The notes below the pieces were generated by a model. That model was not told where the DNA came from. It did not search any database and worked only from the letters and a program-made list of their open reading frames with translations. Below, piece by piece: positions 23,001 through 39,861 of a stretch of 64,000 nt of DNA. A program made the position numbers and the translations under genes. Source of the stretch: Archegozetes longisetosus. Its lineage: Eukaryota; Arthropoda; Arachnida; Sarcoptiformes; Trhypochthoniidae. The stretch covers positions 62,001 to 126,000 of the forward strand of contig JAEMBT020000009.1 in the NCBI GenBank assembly GCA_018873245.2. The letters are read 5' to 3'. Position 1 is the stretch's first letter. Every line of letters begins with the position of its first letter.

Positions 23001-26000
23001 AAATTCAAAAATCAAGTATCGCTAGAATCGGAACTTAGCTACGAATAGGATTGCTATTTTTATAGCATCGAAATGGACTTAATCAAATTTAAACTATAGT
23101 TCGACTATTAAGCAGTTGGTAATACAAGTATTATACGATCTAATTAAACCGAGACAAATCAAGTATTGGAAGAGTCAAATCGAGAGTCAAATCGAAACAA
23201 CCAAATCGATACAATTCGTACTTGATTGAGTAAAACTGGTTTTGAAAAGTTAAGCTTTTCCAAAATGAACCACATTTGAACAGGAGGTATGCCTTCGATA
23301 ACGACCAAAAGAAAAGCAAAACAATTGACCTTTTATTGACCTTACCATGAATTCACGTTTATGATGTGTGACTTTCTTTTTAATGGGTGATAACAATACT
23401 TCATACAATAAATGTTTAGGAGAAGAAGTTTTAAACTTTCGATTTGCTGAATGGCCTGCTCTACACTTTTTCTCATTAGGGGTGACCGAACTAACCAAAC
23501 CACTACTGCCCCGAGTGTTCACTTTATCATTTAAATGTGATGTTGAACGTGAGACATGTTGTGGACGATCACGTGTCGACATTATTTACAATTTAAAACA
23601 AACAAATATTGGTTTAATCTCAGGCAAAACTTAGCACAAAAAGTATTAAATTATAGCAACAATAATAGAGACTCCATAAGAAACACAAATTTAATGGGGC
23701 TTTAAATTAAAGTTGAACTCAAAATAAAGTAATTGTTGGTTCACGTTTGGCCACCATTCTATGTATTTGTGTGCATGCGAGGCAGTGCTCAAACGCAAAG
23801 CCTTAAGAACTTCGCTGCAAATATTGGCACTGAAATGGCATTAACTCTATTATGGTATGACGTTCTATACTCCACTGCTTAATACAGTACGACTATCTAT
23901 ACGACTATTCCTCAGTGTAAATCATACGAACATCAGTTCACTTTCGACCATTAGTTTCCAATAGTCTGACAGCAGATGATCGAAAGTTAACGAACTTTAA
24001 AATCTATCGATATTCGACTACAGGTATAAATGCTATTGCAGAAGATCTGGCGACTCATTTAAGTTGTACATGCCATCAATGCTACCTGTGGACTAATACT
24101 ATAACCATATAGAGTTTATGTCTTAGTAATCAATTTTTGCTGACGTAGGCCTAAGTTGTGGTTTCGCATGGCTTCTACCGATCAGAACCAAACCATTCAA
24201 TCAAACAGATAAAAATAAATGAATCAATGCCATGATTTTGCATTGAAAAAAAACTATCAAATCATTCAAATAAGAACATAAGATACGAACACAATTGATT
24301 TCTTTAACAGTTGGGCTTTTTTAAACACATTGACGTTGTCACTTTATCTAATCCTCAAATATTTTGAAGTGCAAATTGTTTTCTTCAAACAACAAACTGA
24401 AACAAGAAACCACTGTTTTTCCGAACAAATATACTCGACAAACTTTCTATCTCTCATACGTTGAAACATTCATTTGAATAATTGTTTTCGATCGAATCAA
24501 ACCCAATATTCCACGTTAATCACTATAATATAATTTTACTGACAACTTTGCAATGAACACACGTAAAGCCAATGTTCAACGAATAAATTCAATTATTATT
24601 TGACTTACGGCCGAGTGAGCGTTGTTCTCATTCATTATATTATTGAAGTGTTCAGTTGTGGCGATTGTGTGATGTCTTCTCGGCTGACGAGATCGTTGAC
24701 CACCATTTATCAATATTTCTTGTCCACCACGCGGTCGTTGACCATCAACTGCTAATTGCTGACAAGTTTGTGATTGTTGTAAAGATTGAGGTTGTGTTTG
24801 ATGTGGTGTTTGGTGGTGTTGTTGGTGTTGGTGTTGCTGTTGCGCTGACAGTTGCGAAGACTGAGAAACAATTGCTGAATGACCTAAACAAACAAATATT
24901 TAAATGTCTTATAATGAACATAACAAATAAGATTGAAAGCGAGTTCGTCTAATATTCTTCAGTGCTTATCATTATTAGTACTGTGAAAGAATGCGTCAAA
25001 ATTAGTTTATGTATGCATCAACTCAATTGTCATTTTGAACAAAAACAAGATTTTATTTTCATAAAAAAGTGATAGAACTAACATTTTGATCATTTTAATG
25101 GCTCAATTGTAAGATTGAAAATGCAACTATTGACTGAATCAGAGCTACACATATTTATGGCAACTTTTTTCTAATAATAAAATGATCGATAGATAAAGAA
25201 AAACAGATTTGAATGAAATACAATCTGAATTATAATATCCTGTTATCCACTGTGATTATGAGAATCGACTGAAAGAGTGAACCGTAGAAATGAGTTGCTG
25301 TTGAATAATTTAAGAAATGGTGTCGACCCTCAAAACCACCTGTACCATACTTTCAACACTTCTGACCTCATCAATCCTGAACTTGAAACCTATGACCGAA
25401 CTGAAATATAATAATAAACCACAGGAACTGTCAGCAGAAAGAATAAATCATACGATTTCTCTTTTGGATCAGACAATCAGATCAATGAAGGCTAATGGCA
25501 AAAATGCTCAGGCATTCACAATGGGTCAGCTCAAACACGTTTTGGAACACTTAGGAGACCAGATAGATGTGATCAAAAATCATTCTGACGACGATCAAGT
25601 TAACAAATATTTGCAATACATTCAATACGCAATCAATGTTTTAGAGTCTTACGCGACAAAGTATAAAAAGTTTTCATTTATATGATTCTCACATAATAAT
25701 AAAACTTTAAAATGAAAGCTACCACAAAAATTAACCGATTCATTAATTCTAAATTTAAACTGAAATCATTTGTAAATCTATTATGAATTAAAGATAATAA
25801 TCGAACTAATAAACCAGTTAAACATGCATTCAATTATGACATTGTATTTGAAACAAGTCATTTTCACATCAATTTTCTCATTTTCGATAATTTGCGGCTA
25901 ATTAACAACGAAAAACCTCAATAAAGTTGCGTACAACATCTGACTCAGTCTTAACATCTTATTGAAGGGTTGCATCAATTAAAGAAATGAAACACTTTTT

Positions 26001-29000
26001 CGATAGGTATTCCTCAAATCTGCAGAATCGAAGCGAAGGTTGTAATTGATTTTTAAATTTAGTTTATTATCCATATGTCCATAAAAATATGAACAAATAA
26101 CTGGATTCTCTTGATTAACTGAAAACAAGTGAATCTTTATATATTATATGTTTTGCAAGAGAAATTTGTGTCGCAAAAACTGTCTGTTTATATAGTTATT
26201 ACATGACTGATGATGCGATTACATCACACCCGACACACATTTTCTCTTAAATTAATTTAATTTTGCGGTTAAAAGCAATTGTTAGAGAGTTTAAGAGTTT
26301 TGCAATAACTGTCAAGTTTACATTTATATGAAGTGATTATCTTACATGTTATCATTATCTAATGTTAAAATCAAGTTTGCATTGAGTTTGTTTTGAATGA
26401 ACACTTAGTCAAATATTAAGTTATTTGAAAGTAAAAATCACTTAACAAGCATTAATCAAATATTTTATTTTCGAGAACAGCTTAAATAACTCACTTTTTG
26501 ATTTGATGCTATGTTTTCCGAAATAATAAAGGGGTCCGTAAATCATGACAAAATTGATTTGAATCAATTTGATAACTATTAGTGATGCATAGCCTAATCT
26601 GAATACAAGTTGAAAGAATAAGCTTTCTCGCAAGGTACTATAACTGACCACATACAGTCACAATTACAGCACAAATCATTTAAGTAGCGATGAAAAGGCA
26701 CTAAAATGCAATTTACACAATTATCACTTACTTCAATTCTAAAACTGGTTATCACAAAAATAAGTGTCATTTCGTCAATTATGTACAACGAATGGTTTTA
26801 CTGTAAGTTTAAAGACAAATATTTGAAACCATACGACAGTTAGATTCAATTAGAATTTTCATAGCAAACGATGACCGAATGAGCCAAAAGTAGTACCTCT
26901 CACCACAACTACAGTACAATTGGGCAGACACGAAGCCATACTAATAAAGAGCGCATTCTCGAGAATTGTCAATTTTATATGTGCCACACAAACATTCGCA
27001 AAGTTTTAGTACTCTTCTTATTTGTTTGACACAAATTAATGCAATTTATCGCACTTTATAGAACACATCTAATGTTTCTCAAAGCTATCTCTTTCTAACT
27101 CTTTGCTCTGTAAAATCATTACAAAACAAATAACTGTCTCCTGAGATATTAATAATTTGAAGCTAATCAAAATGGCTCAAATTCAAATTCAACATAAATC
27201 TGTTAATATAAATATTGATTCTGAAATCATAAAAACTTCAGATTAACTAATCCATGTCAGATTTACATTTTTGTCAAGTTCGCACCAAACAAAATAATCA
27301 CTAACTTCAATACAATTGTTCAAAAGCGCACTTAAATAACAAAACTTTTGATTGAACACTTGAAAAAATAAAATTATACAAAACAGGTCTAGTTTGTATC
27401 TGGGATGTTAGAGACATGATATGATACTCTGGTTTTTAAAGTTAATTTCTAACTCGAAAATTACGAACAGCTAAAAGTAAAGTTAATCTTAATATAAAAG
27501 AACAGATCGTCATTTTTAACCTTTGCAGCAAAGTATGACTAAAAGCTGATGCGCACGAATGTGCATAAACTTCACTTTTTTCAGTCACGTATTTAGCTAA
27601 ACGTTTTTCTTATTGTTTGCCTCTATATTAGACAATATTCTGACCGATTCACAAATAGAGAGACATTTACATAAACTCAGATAAACTTATCTCTAAACTG
27701 TTAAAATTCAATATTTGAAGCTCTTTCAAATAAATATCAAAATTTTGTTTTAAAAAATGATTTAACAAAAAAGTTGATCATTTTTGATCGCTAGCAAAAG
27801 GAATTGAGTTCGCTTTTAATTGTAACCAAACAATGTTCACATAAGATATGAAACTAACTAGTAAAGTATAGATAAAACAAATGATAGTACACAGCTATAC
27901 TGGTTAATGATAAACCACCTGCTTTATCTGAAATATTGAAAAAACGAACAAATCAAAAGTCTAATTTTAGTTGAATCGTATTATTTGCGTTGTGGGCACA
28001 TTTGTTTAAAAATAACTGCCAAACAGTAAGTATAGAAAAGCTATATGATCAAAATCAATATTCTGTTTCAATTTCAGAGACATAGAGTGTATTCTTCATA
28101 AACATCTCATTTAAAGTTATTAGAAAAACATGACATGTTTAAATGACTTGTAATTTAAATATTATCACAATCGTGACATCAAATAATTTAGAAACAAACG
28201 CTCATTGTTTGGACAAATTATTAATTACTATCAAATACAAGTCATGATTGTATTACTTGAGTGAAGTTCATTCTAAACAAGACTAGACTCCAGACAAGAC
28301 TCGTTTCTTTGGCCAAAAGTTTAAAAATCTAAAATAAAAAGTTGCACATTCTTTAAAAATCTTATCTAGATTTAAAAATACAGGATTAATACCTTTCAAT
28401 AATTTACGAATCATTTTTTAAAATTGTTGTCGGACACGTCAAGTCTTATACTTTTTACTTGATTTATATACGATTTCAATTTGACAATATATTCAAATTT
28501 TTTCAAATGTAATCAATCGACTGAGTCGTGCAATTTTTGTGGCTTTGGTCCGAAATACATGTTAAGCTTTACTTTGTTAGTGATCTAAGCAATTTTGACT
28601 TCAACTTTGAACTAATACGTCAAAACTTATGCGAAATACTCTGTATTAAGTTGTAAATGATTTACTGAACGTTTCGTGAATTTTCGTATTCGGTTCTCGA
28701 AATAGGATGTGCTGCTACAAAAAGTATTTGGCAGCAGAATAAAACTTGTATAAGAAAAAGCATTCAAATACAAGTAATTATATATGAATACCTATGATAA
28801 GTGCGCGTGCAATGTAAACATTACAAAACAATTGTCGCATCAAGGCTTTTCTAAATAAATCACTTATAGACTTAACTCATTTCTTACGATTGAATCATTT
28901 CCATATATTAATTGCAATTTAAACAATTGAGTCATTGACAAAATCAAAATGATTCAAATATCTCGGATTTTGTTGTTTGAAAAATTGTAATTGTTTGTTA

Positions 29001-31748
29001 CAAAAAGTTAGTTAATCAACAAATTAATTAGTTTGGCAAAATTACAAACGAGTTAAACACCGACAAAAACGTTGAACAAATTTAAACTCTAAATAAAATA
29101 ATGGACTAAACAATAGAGGCGCCAATTATGATTAATTCATTTCTAAATTATTCAGTCACTCATTTCTTAGTGAAATTATGTAAACTTATCAGCTGTTCAT
29201 TTATAGCGATATTATACTAATTGCACTCATTTTCAGATTAAATAAAAGCGTTTTATCAGACACGTTGTTATAACTATTATTTGAGAATTACTATTAGTTT
29301 TAGTTATACTTATATTACTTAACATATGATAAAATCTCAGTCATTAATTGAAAATAAGTTTCTAAATAAATTCATATGGAATGAGGTGCGGCTTTAAATT
29401 ATTGTTTCACTTTATATTGTTTTCAATTTCTAAGCATTACATAATTAAAGTCATACCTGAGTAACAGTTGCCTTATATTAAATGAATGACAGCTCGAATA
29501 AAACACTAGATGCAATGCAAACAAACACTAAAAAGTAATTATTAATATAAATGTATATACCATTAATAAATGACAACAACTGTAGGATCACATTCAATAG
29601 ATTTAGAGAAGTTGATCACGTGATCGCTCGCAGTATGTGTAATACGACTGCTAAGAATCATTGATAAACACTTTGAAATTTTCTAGATATTCGTATACCC
29701 AAGTTGACAAGTATATATTTAGTTTTCAATCATTTTCACATTTATTCAAACACTCAATTAGAGGCAAAATTGAGCATTTTCTAGAATATTTGTTAGGTTT
29801 GAGCTGTAACTGCATTTGCCATTGAGTGACTCTGTAATTCTTACAAATTAGCTTTAATTATGCCGTGTCTACAGATCGATTAAATTGATTTTGGAGGATG
29901 CCTCTTCAGTGAAAAAATAGATAAACTCATAAAATAAAGTTACCGAACAGAAAGCTTGTGTTTAAAACATCAGATCATTGATTTGTCGCTTCAACACATA
30001 TCAAAGTATAATAAAACCGAAGTTATATTTAAGATAGAGTAGAGATGTTTAACTAAGAGCATTGATTCGTTCATCACATCAAACTTTATCCCTGATTTTA
30101 GTGGTTTATGAGTCGATTACACTTTACATTAGAAAGCGTTAATCATGTTGCATTTGGAAATGCTAATTAGGGGTATAGGTTTGATTTTTCTTAAACTTCT
30201 ATATAAATACAGCTAGATCTATTCTTATTTTCCTATACTACTTATCATTAAAGTAATCGATTTTAACATTTCAATCAAAACTTCCAGTAGTACTAGTATT
30301 ATAAAAATCATTCGTTTAAAAACTGTCAAATTAACTGTTTTGTCAAATAACTGTTTTGACAAATTATCTTGATGTCATTTTTAATGGCATCACTTAATTT
30401 ACTTTTAATTCCAATTTTCTGTTACCTTTTCACTGTTGCAACGCTTTTGTGACTATAACAAGCTTTGAACAGACCTTGCATTTCTAACAGTTAGAAAATA
30501 GATTATTCTTGTTTTAGTTTCAATTAAAAAAATTAGACAATTCAATCGAAGTGAATGAGCAAATGTTAGAATTGTTATAAAAATGCAAACGTCAATATGA
30601 ACTCTGCCATCAAAACAGCGGTTTCTCACGAAAATACTGAAGTTTAGCCCAAAGTTCTAGTTTTAAAAACACTATAATATGACTGCAATATATGAAATAT
30701 TAAAGAGTTGGAAAAACTAGAAGAGTTTGCAAGTTCAATAATGATTTATTGAAAGAAAAGGTCAATTTTTCGCCAAATTAGATAAAGTTAGATTCTCTCA
30801 TACAACTGGTATCTATTATTTTCTAAGATATTTTTTTCGGCTTTAGTCGTGTCAAAATGACCGAAATGAATAAAATCTACGAAAACTTGTAAAATCAAAT
30901 CAAATAACTAAGAAATTTGTTGAACAGACCTGAATTAGTTGCCCCACTCTTAAGAAGTGCTAAATTAGGCTGTGGCATTCTTAGAGGCTGTTGTTGCCCA
31001 TTAGGTCTGATAAGTGTCAGAACTCTTCTCTGTTGAGTACTTCTTGTTTCTTCTGCATCGCTATAATAACCACTTCTATTAATATAAGTACTTTCTTGCT
31101 GTTGAGTTGCTTGTATTAAACTTCTGGGCGCAGAATGTGGTCCACTTTTAGACCATCGAACCGGTAAAGTACTCGATACTTAAAACAAATGAAGCAAAAA
31201 TAATAAGTATTTTCAGTCTTTCATATTTTGACGGCATCAGTTCTAACTTAATCAGGAGAATAACAGTTGTTCTCCAAATTAAGCCCAAATGAAGTGAGTT
31301 TTCTTATTTTTGGTTACTTTAATTTATAATTCGATTGAATTCAGTGTAAATATAAATAAGAATCGATTCTCCAAAATGAATAAAAAAACGGCTAGAAATG
31401 CAACGATTATGGATCCAATCGAATAATTAATGTAATCAATAGGTTAAACGAGATATAAATGTGATTAAATAAGTGTTGAATGACAACCTTGAGACTGATC
31501 TATAGGAATGGGATTAGAAATAGTCAATTGTCCACCAAGTCTTCTAATCTCAGCCGCATCAATCGATCTCGAGGCAGATATCTGCGAGAGCTTTTGTTTT
31601 TGTTGAGAAATAGGTTGAGATGTTGATGACAGAGCAGAACACGATTGTTCTTTGCCCTTTTCTTAGATTTGTTATCTTCCTGCTTATTCTTATTTGGCAG
31701 ACTTGAGCTCCGATGCAATTGTGTGAAGCGCTTAATACTGAACGGCAT
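15173..31748 (-). CDS. SRCIN1: p140Cap/SRCIN1-like AIP3-domain adaptor
   Basis: Coding exons in transcript order: 31488-31748, 30930-31178, 24609-24883, 22431-22652, 21801-22191, 20941-21383, 20586-20750, 19901-20362, 19447-19530, 19037-19090, 18259-18805, 18102-18185, 17900-17999, 16902-16965, 16421-16646, 15653-15869, 15173-15555; about 1,410 residues. The AIP3 core is unmistakable: EITSLDTVKALFVR, then MEYLDCPSVRIYIHDASKDM and FYELEDLRDIRDRCVIRIYE (about 460-510). Later come proline-rich SH3-ligand-like stretches, a long coiled coil (about 870-1050) with FLKEEPDKLETALKRCKKLT, and a C-terminal RHQELLRKQKQLQEQY helix. The family binds Src/Csk and cytoskeletal partners. The frame is lost once in the first exon (T-run 31658-31661) and once in exon 5 (21859-21861), each mended in meaning by one extra A, so both look like read errors. 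Phases around 16421-16965 do not close. Confidence 0.85.
17049..17075. repeat. (AG)n microsatellite
   Basis: About 13 AG units in an intron of the SRCIN1-like gene. Confidence 0.9.
23346..23582 (-). CDS. SRCIN1: Alternative first exon of SRCIN1-like gene
   Basis: ATG at 23580-23582 opens 79 codons (MSTRDRPQHVSRSTSHLND...KREFM) ending at a good donor (ATG/GTAAGG, 23345 downward) in phase 0, which matches the phase-0 acceptor of the exon at 22652. No AG acceptor lies in the upstream stretch, so it is better explained as a separate transcription start giving a shorter isoform than as an internal exon. The sequence is basic and Ser-rich, of unknown function. Confidence 0.5.
24884..30929. other. 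SRCIN1: Large intron of SRCIN1-like gene
   Basis: Six kilobases of AT-rich intron. Apart from the nested plus-strand gene at 25317-25685, I recognise no exon, RNA gene or repeat. Confidence 0.5.
25317..25685 (+). CDS. Small secreted helical protein, nested gene
   Basis: An uninterrupted 122-codon frame lies within the large intron of the SRCIN1-like gene on the opposite strand. It begins with a plausible signal peptide (TTCTILSTLLTSSILNL). The mature part is polar and helical (ERINHTISLLDQTIRSMKAN, QLKHVLEHLGDQIDVIKNH) and has no cysteines. AATAAA follows at 25698-25703, 13 bp after the stop. Size, signal peptide and helical character are reminiscent of small secreted mite proteins, but I see no motif linking it to a named family. 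A real gene is likely from codon regularity; function unknown. Confidence 0.6.
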   Translation: MVSTLKTTCTILSTLLTSSILNLKPMTELKYNNKPQELSAERINHTISLLDQTIRSMKANGKNAQAFTMGQLKHVLEHLGDQIDVIKNHSDDDQVNKYLQYIQYAINVLESYATKYKKFSFI

Positions 31749-32875
31749 CACAGCTTTCTATAACAATATCAAATGAAATCGTAAAAATTGATACTCAAGC
31801 TAAAGGTAAAAATAATGATCTCAAAAACTCAATAAATAAAAAACATGAGAAGGCAAATCAATTCAGCAGAAAAATACTTTAATAAAGACAAGTACAAAAC
31901 ACAGTCAAATCTGATTTGTGCTCGCATTTCAGTCTATTATCTCAACTTTGAATGTATGTAATGCGTAGTTAGTTTATTTTTAAAATAAATATTATCATAA
32001 CTTTCCTCAGTAACTGATCATTTTAGATTGGACTACAATCAATTTTTCAATCAACTTCCTAATTGCATACAGGATAGAAATGATTTAATGTTCAACATGA
32101 TCTTTGCATTCACAATCACATTTATTGCTTTGATTTGTTCAGATTTACAAAACTAAACAGCATCAAAATGATTCCAGATTTTAATAAAAAGCTTGAAAAT
32201 GAGTAAAAAATTGATTATACAGTACATTGAAGTAAATTGTTTTTACAGCAAAGTATTCGACTGTATTGTAGGTAAAAGTAATGATGATTAGGCAACAGTG
32301 CAATAAGTGCGAAGTCATAGTCCCTCAAGTAAGCATTAGATGCAGTTTTAAATGTCGCTCATATTCGACATCAATTTAGACTTAGTTTAAAGTTTAGCTA
32401 AACTCACCAAGTTAGGTTTGGTACAAATTATTTTCCAAACTAATGTTCAATAAGCCTTTTAAATGTATATAGAAAGTTAGAAAATGCAATAAATACAAAT
32501 TAATCTACTATCAAATTTGATCGAGAAATGGTTGCCTTAAAATTGTGCTAAAGATCCAAAGTTGATCTGAAGATAAGACCCAATTCGAACTTGCTTATCT
32601 TACAAGACTATTTAAACCTCTTAAATCCTTACATGTTCAAAAGGTATCACTTTATAAAAAAAATTGAAACCTTGGCTATAGATTTAAATGTTTGAGAGCA
32701 GAAAAACAATTGAAACAGAAATAAATAAAGCTTAAGAAATACCAGGTTATTACTAATTTGAAAATCCATATAAAAGTTCCAATAAAATAATACATCAAAT
32801 AAACAATTCATATAAATCTCAAGATATAGTCAATAAAAAAAGAGAAAATCTAAAAATTATTGAAGAGCAGAGCAG

Positions 32876-32880
<5 letters not shown>

Positions 32881-32932
<52 letters not shown>
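32881..32932. repeat. (AG)26 microsatellite
   Basis: 52 bp of uninterrupted AG, preceded by AGAGCAGAGTAG. A GATATAGTCAATA unit just upstream (about 32824) also occurs near 9840. Confidence 0.95.
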
Positions 32933-32934
<2 letters not shown>

Positions 32935-34174
32935 ATCAAGAATTCTTACGTTTGAGTTAGTCGTGAACCGAGTTTAATCAGTGAGTTTAAATGCAACACA
33001 AGGAATAAAAATATTCAATACTTCATCTTAAAAACTAGTAGATAAGAGAATATCTTAATTTATAGCTCAAGTTCTAAGTGGTATTAATAAGAAGCAAAGA
33101 CTGCTTAAAGCAACGGATCTGTTATTCCATACAATTTCATACAATTAATCAAATCTTATTATTGAGTGAAGAAAAAGATTTTTTATGAACAACTCTTTAT
33201 TGCACTGAACTGTACCCAAAATTGAAATTTATTTAGGCTTATATCTTTATTAGTGATTTGTTGACCTCAATTATGAAAAGTTGATGTTTCGAAGATATTG
33301 ACAATTTAAATGACAATTAATGTGAACTGAAATTATTGAAATTTAGTTGAACACATTCACTGTTGCTTCCATTCTAATAAGACAACACTGAAGCGAACAA
33401 AACAGAATCTTTTTTAAAATTGTACTTCATTCTTGTCAAACACTTGTATCAGAAACCATTTCAGTAATCAATGAACTTATGTTTTAAGAAATTATGCAAA
33501 ATCGTAATCACTTTTGTTCACAATGAATGAGTGAATAAAATCAATTGTGGAACTCAATTTTGTCATTAACGACCATTAAATTAAAAAGTTGTGGCATTTA
33601 TCACGAATAAATTATTTTTTCCAATTTAGACATTTTCCATTCGCTCAGACACAAAATTGTCCGATGGATTCTCTATGGTTTGCAGTAAGCAGTCCACGAA
33701 TACGTTTTTCTATACACAATCAAGTGATGCGATTGCGCCAAATATACCGATCAATGTATTTGAGTGGCGGAACCGTCATCTCATTCTGAGTTCTGCTATC
33801 GATCTTGTTTTTTCATTTGAAAATGTGAACATAACCTTAGATAACCCCCAGAAAAGGTCAAAAAATTAGTACTTATATGAATATTGAACTCAAACAACTC
33901 TACCAAAATGATAAAATCTATAATTTACCAATTCCTTTTATCTGATGCGATACACGTTCGTTTTTCGAAATTGAAATTTCAATTGAAGAAAAAATATTCA
34001 AACTCATTCAGTATTAACAGAATGATTTGCTCAAACAGTTGTAAAGTGCAATCAGTTTTTACTATATCACAATCATTAAAACCTTTACTAATTTTAGGTA
34101 TTATAGTATTCTTAACTAGATTCATTTTATCGAAAAGATATTAAACTATATCCCGAAGCGAGATAAATTGTCAG

Positions 34175-34195
34175 TATATATATATATATATATAT
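34175..34195. repeat. (TA)n microsatellite
   Basis: About ten TA units. Confidence 0.9.
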
Positions 34196-35304
34196 GATAC
34201 TGACTACAATTGGATATATAGAGTTATGTTTTGTAGACTTATTTCTTTTAACAAACTTAATACTAAACTACAATTAAATTTGCTATGAATTGAATAGTGC
34301 ATCAAATTATGCATCATTTGGATGAATAAGTATTTTTGCGTTTAAGGTTATAAATTTGCAATTATCTTTAAAGAAATTAGTTGTAGAAAAACTTCAAAAT
34401 GAGTGATGAGCGCATCCGTATTTGATTATGTGCAACAAAAATAACATAATTGAGAGAATATTGCATCAAATATCGTAAAATAAAAAGTAACGGTTGCGCC
34501 ACTTTTGATTAATGTAGAAACGCCGGCAGTGCACAGGGATTAATAATATAGTTGTGGCCGATATCACTAGGAATCTAATAGTGAATCTGAGAAACTCGAG
34601 CCATCCTCTAAAGAGTATGAGCAAAGTAGAAGCGGAATAAATATATTCATGTTTTCGCATTGAGTTAACGCAAACTTATTTCAAAAATGTTACTACTAGT
34701 CATGCATTTAACATCAAAAACCTCTTCAACATTCAACTTTGTATCTGAACGTTCAACAAATTTTTTTCAACAACGTCAACTTTTGTCTTGTTCTTATGTT
34801 TTTAAATAATCGATTAAATTCTTTGATCCAAATAATAACACAATTGGGAGCAAATTTTAAACTACAACTCTAATCTTGTTAAATTTTATTTCTTTGACAA
34901 AGTAATAAAAACTCATTGAAAATTTCACTATGTATATACAGACACACTAATTAGTATTATCAGTTTTATTAAGTTTAAAATCGTTGACATCAAGTATTTA
35001 TAAAAACTCTCACTAAGTTTTGTACAACACATTAGTTCATTTGATTTGATTCAAAAGATTTTATTAATTTTTATTTCATTTTACTCGTTCAAATTTACAT
35101 CCGGTCTGAACTGACCAATGCGTTTCGGTTTACTCATGAAGGTATTAAAATTTCTATAAATAACAATTCAATATTGAACAATAAACAATTAGATTCTCTT
35201 TTGAATTATTAAACTGGCTGTTAATCAAATGAAGTGATAGCCAAATATATGTTTATAGTATAATGATGGTGAAGAAGAAAAGCTGATCATTCAAGGTTTA
35301 TTAA

Positions 35305-35740
35305 GTACTATACTATCAAATCGAAAAGCTGTGTACTTTTTTGAAGTATAATACTTCTCTGTATAACAAACGCTTTGATTGGGAGCTCTACTCAATTCGA
35401 TTATAACATTTATATGTTTTATATGACTGATATGGATAAGTATTGAATGTGTAAAGAGTGGTCAATTTGTTTCTGTAAACAAATCAAAGTGTAACCCCTA
35501 ATTCAAAAGTTTAGTCATTATAGGATAACATTTGACCTCTCATATCGTTTGAATATATAAAGTTAAGCCTTTTTCGTTTTTATTTCTAGAAACAAATTGA
35601 CCACCCTTTACGCCATCGTGTTTTAACTGTTAATATGAATAGCATATTTAGTACATGCAGTCGGCTAACTAAAGTGATATACAGTCAACTATATATTTGA
35701 AGTAAAAAAGTACACAACTCTTAGATTTGATAGTACGTAC
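35305..35740. mobile_element. Inverted-repeat element with nested MITE
   Basis: Outer imperfect inverted repeats: AGTACTATACTATCAAATC with TGTGTACTTTTTTGAAGTAT (about 35305-35350) versus the complement at about 35699-35740. Inside it, a separate short element is described at 35451. Confidence 0.55.
35451..35611. mobile_element. 161-bp MITE with 24-bp inverted ends
   Basis: GTAAAGAGTGGTCAATTTGT at the left end is matched inverted by ACAAATTGACCACCCTTTAC at the right end. No coding capacity. Confidence 0.7.
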
Positions 35741-35854
35741 CACTAGGTTTAAAATCAAATAGAAATGACAATACAAATATGAACTGAAATATACTTTTTA
35801 GACATCCTTACAAATTGCATTTATTAAATATTTCTAAACTCTAATTTCGAACTC

Positions 35855-39269
<3,415 letters not shown>

Positions 39270-39861
39270 CTCAGTTAATGTATCGAACAATAAGTTGCTT
39301 CAGATCAATATTCAAATAAACTGTTTCGCAAATAATCTGCAAAAATACAACACAAATAACTGTTTAATTGTTTTGTTAACCGAAAGTGTGATGTGATTCA
39401 ACTGAAATACAGTGACGCCATTTATAGCTTTAACAAATGTTCCCATTCAGTAGACGTTTGTTTACGTCTCTAGTCAGTCAATGCATTGCTTCAAAACCTC
39501 TACTACTTTTGTCACTACTAATACAGTGCCCAATTTGTTGGCATTGGCAGCAAACTCGGTGGCAAATTTGATTTGAGCAATTCATTTTGAAAGCACCAGC
39601 GCCCTTAACGGGTCTACAATCTTAACAAATGATCACTCTCAATCTCAATATGGCAATCTCAATCAGTCCCAATCGATTGCAGTCAACCTAAATGAAGCCT
39701 AATTTTTAGCTGAACCCTCATTAAAATATTGCCATTTCAATGAACAATATTTAATGAGTCAATCTAAATAAGTGTATCTAACATAAACTACAAGCAACTT
39801 TTCGATCAAATTAACTCAAAAGTTTAAAATAATATTTTTAAATATAAGATTTAGTTAAAAA
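39270..39861. other. CUL2 upstream region
   Basis: No gene seen; presumed CUL2 promoter and 5' UTR. Confidence 0.4.

Larger units (their letters stand above)
31749..35304. other. Intergenic / 5' region, no gene seen
   Basis: Lies between the SRCIN1-like start and the CUL2 3' end. An acceptor-like TATAG at about 31758 suggests upstream non-coding exons of SRCIN1. The short open frames at 33589-34144 have no recognisable protein features. Holds two microsatellites. Confidence 0.4.

Noticed and set aside
32881-32932. Regular repeat array as CRISPR-like structure
   Set aside because: A simple AG dinucleotide tract with no spacers, in a eukaryotic genome.
33589-34144. Overlapping short open frames
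   Set aside because: No domain, no exon borders, and composition like neighbouring non-coding AT-rich DNA.
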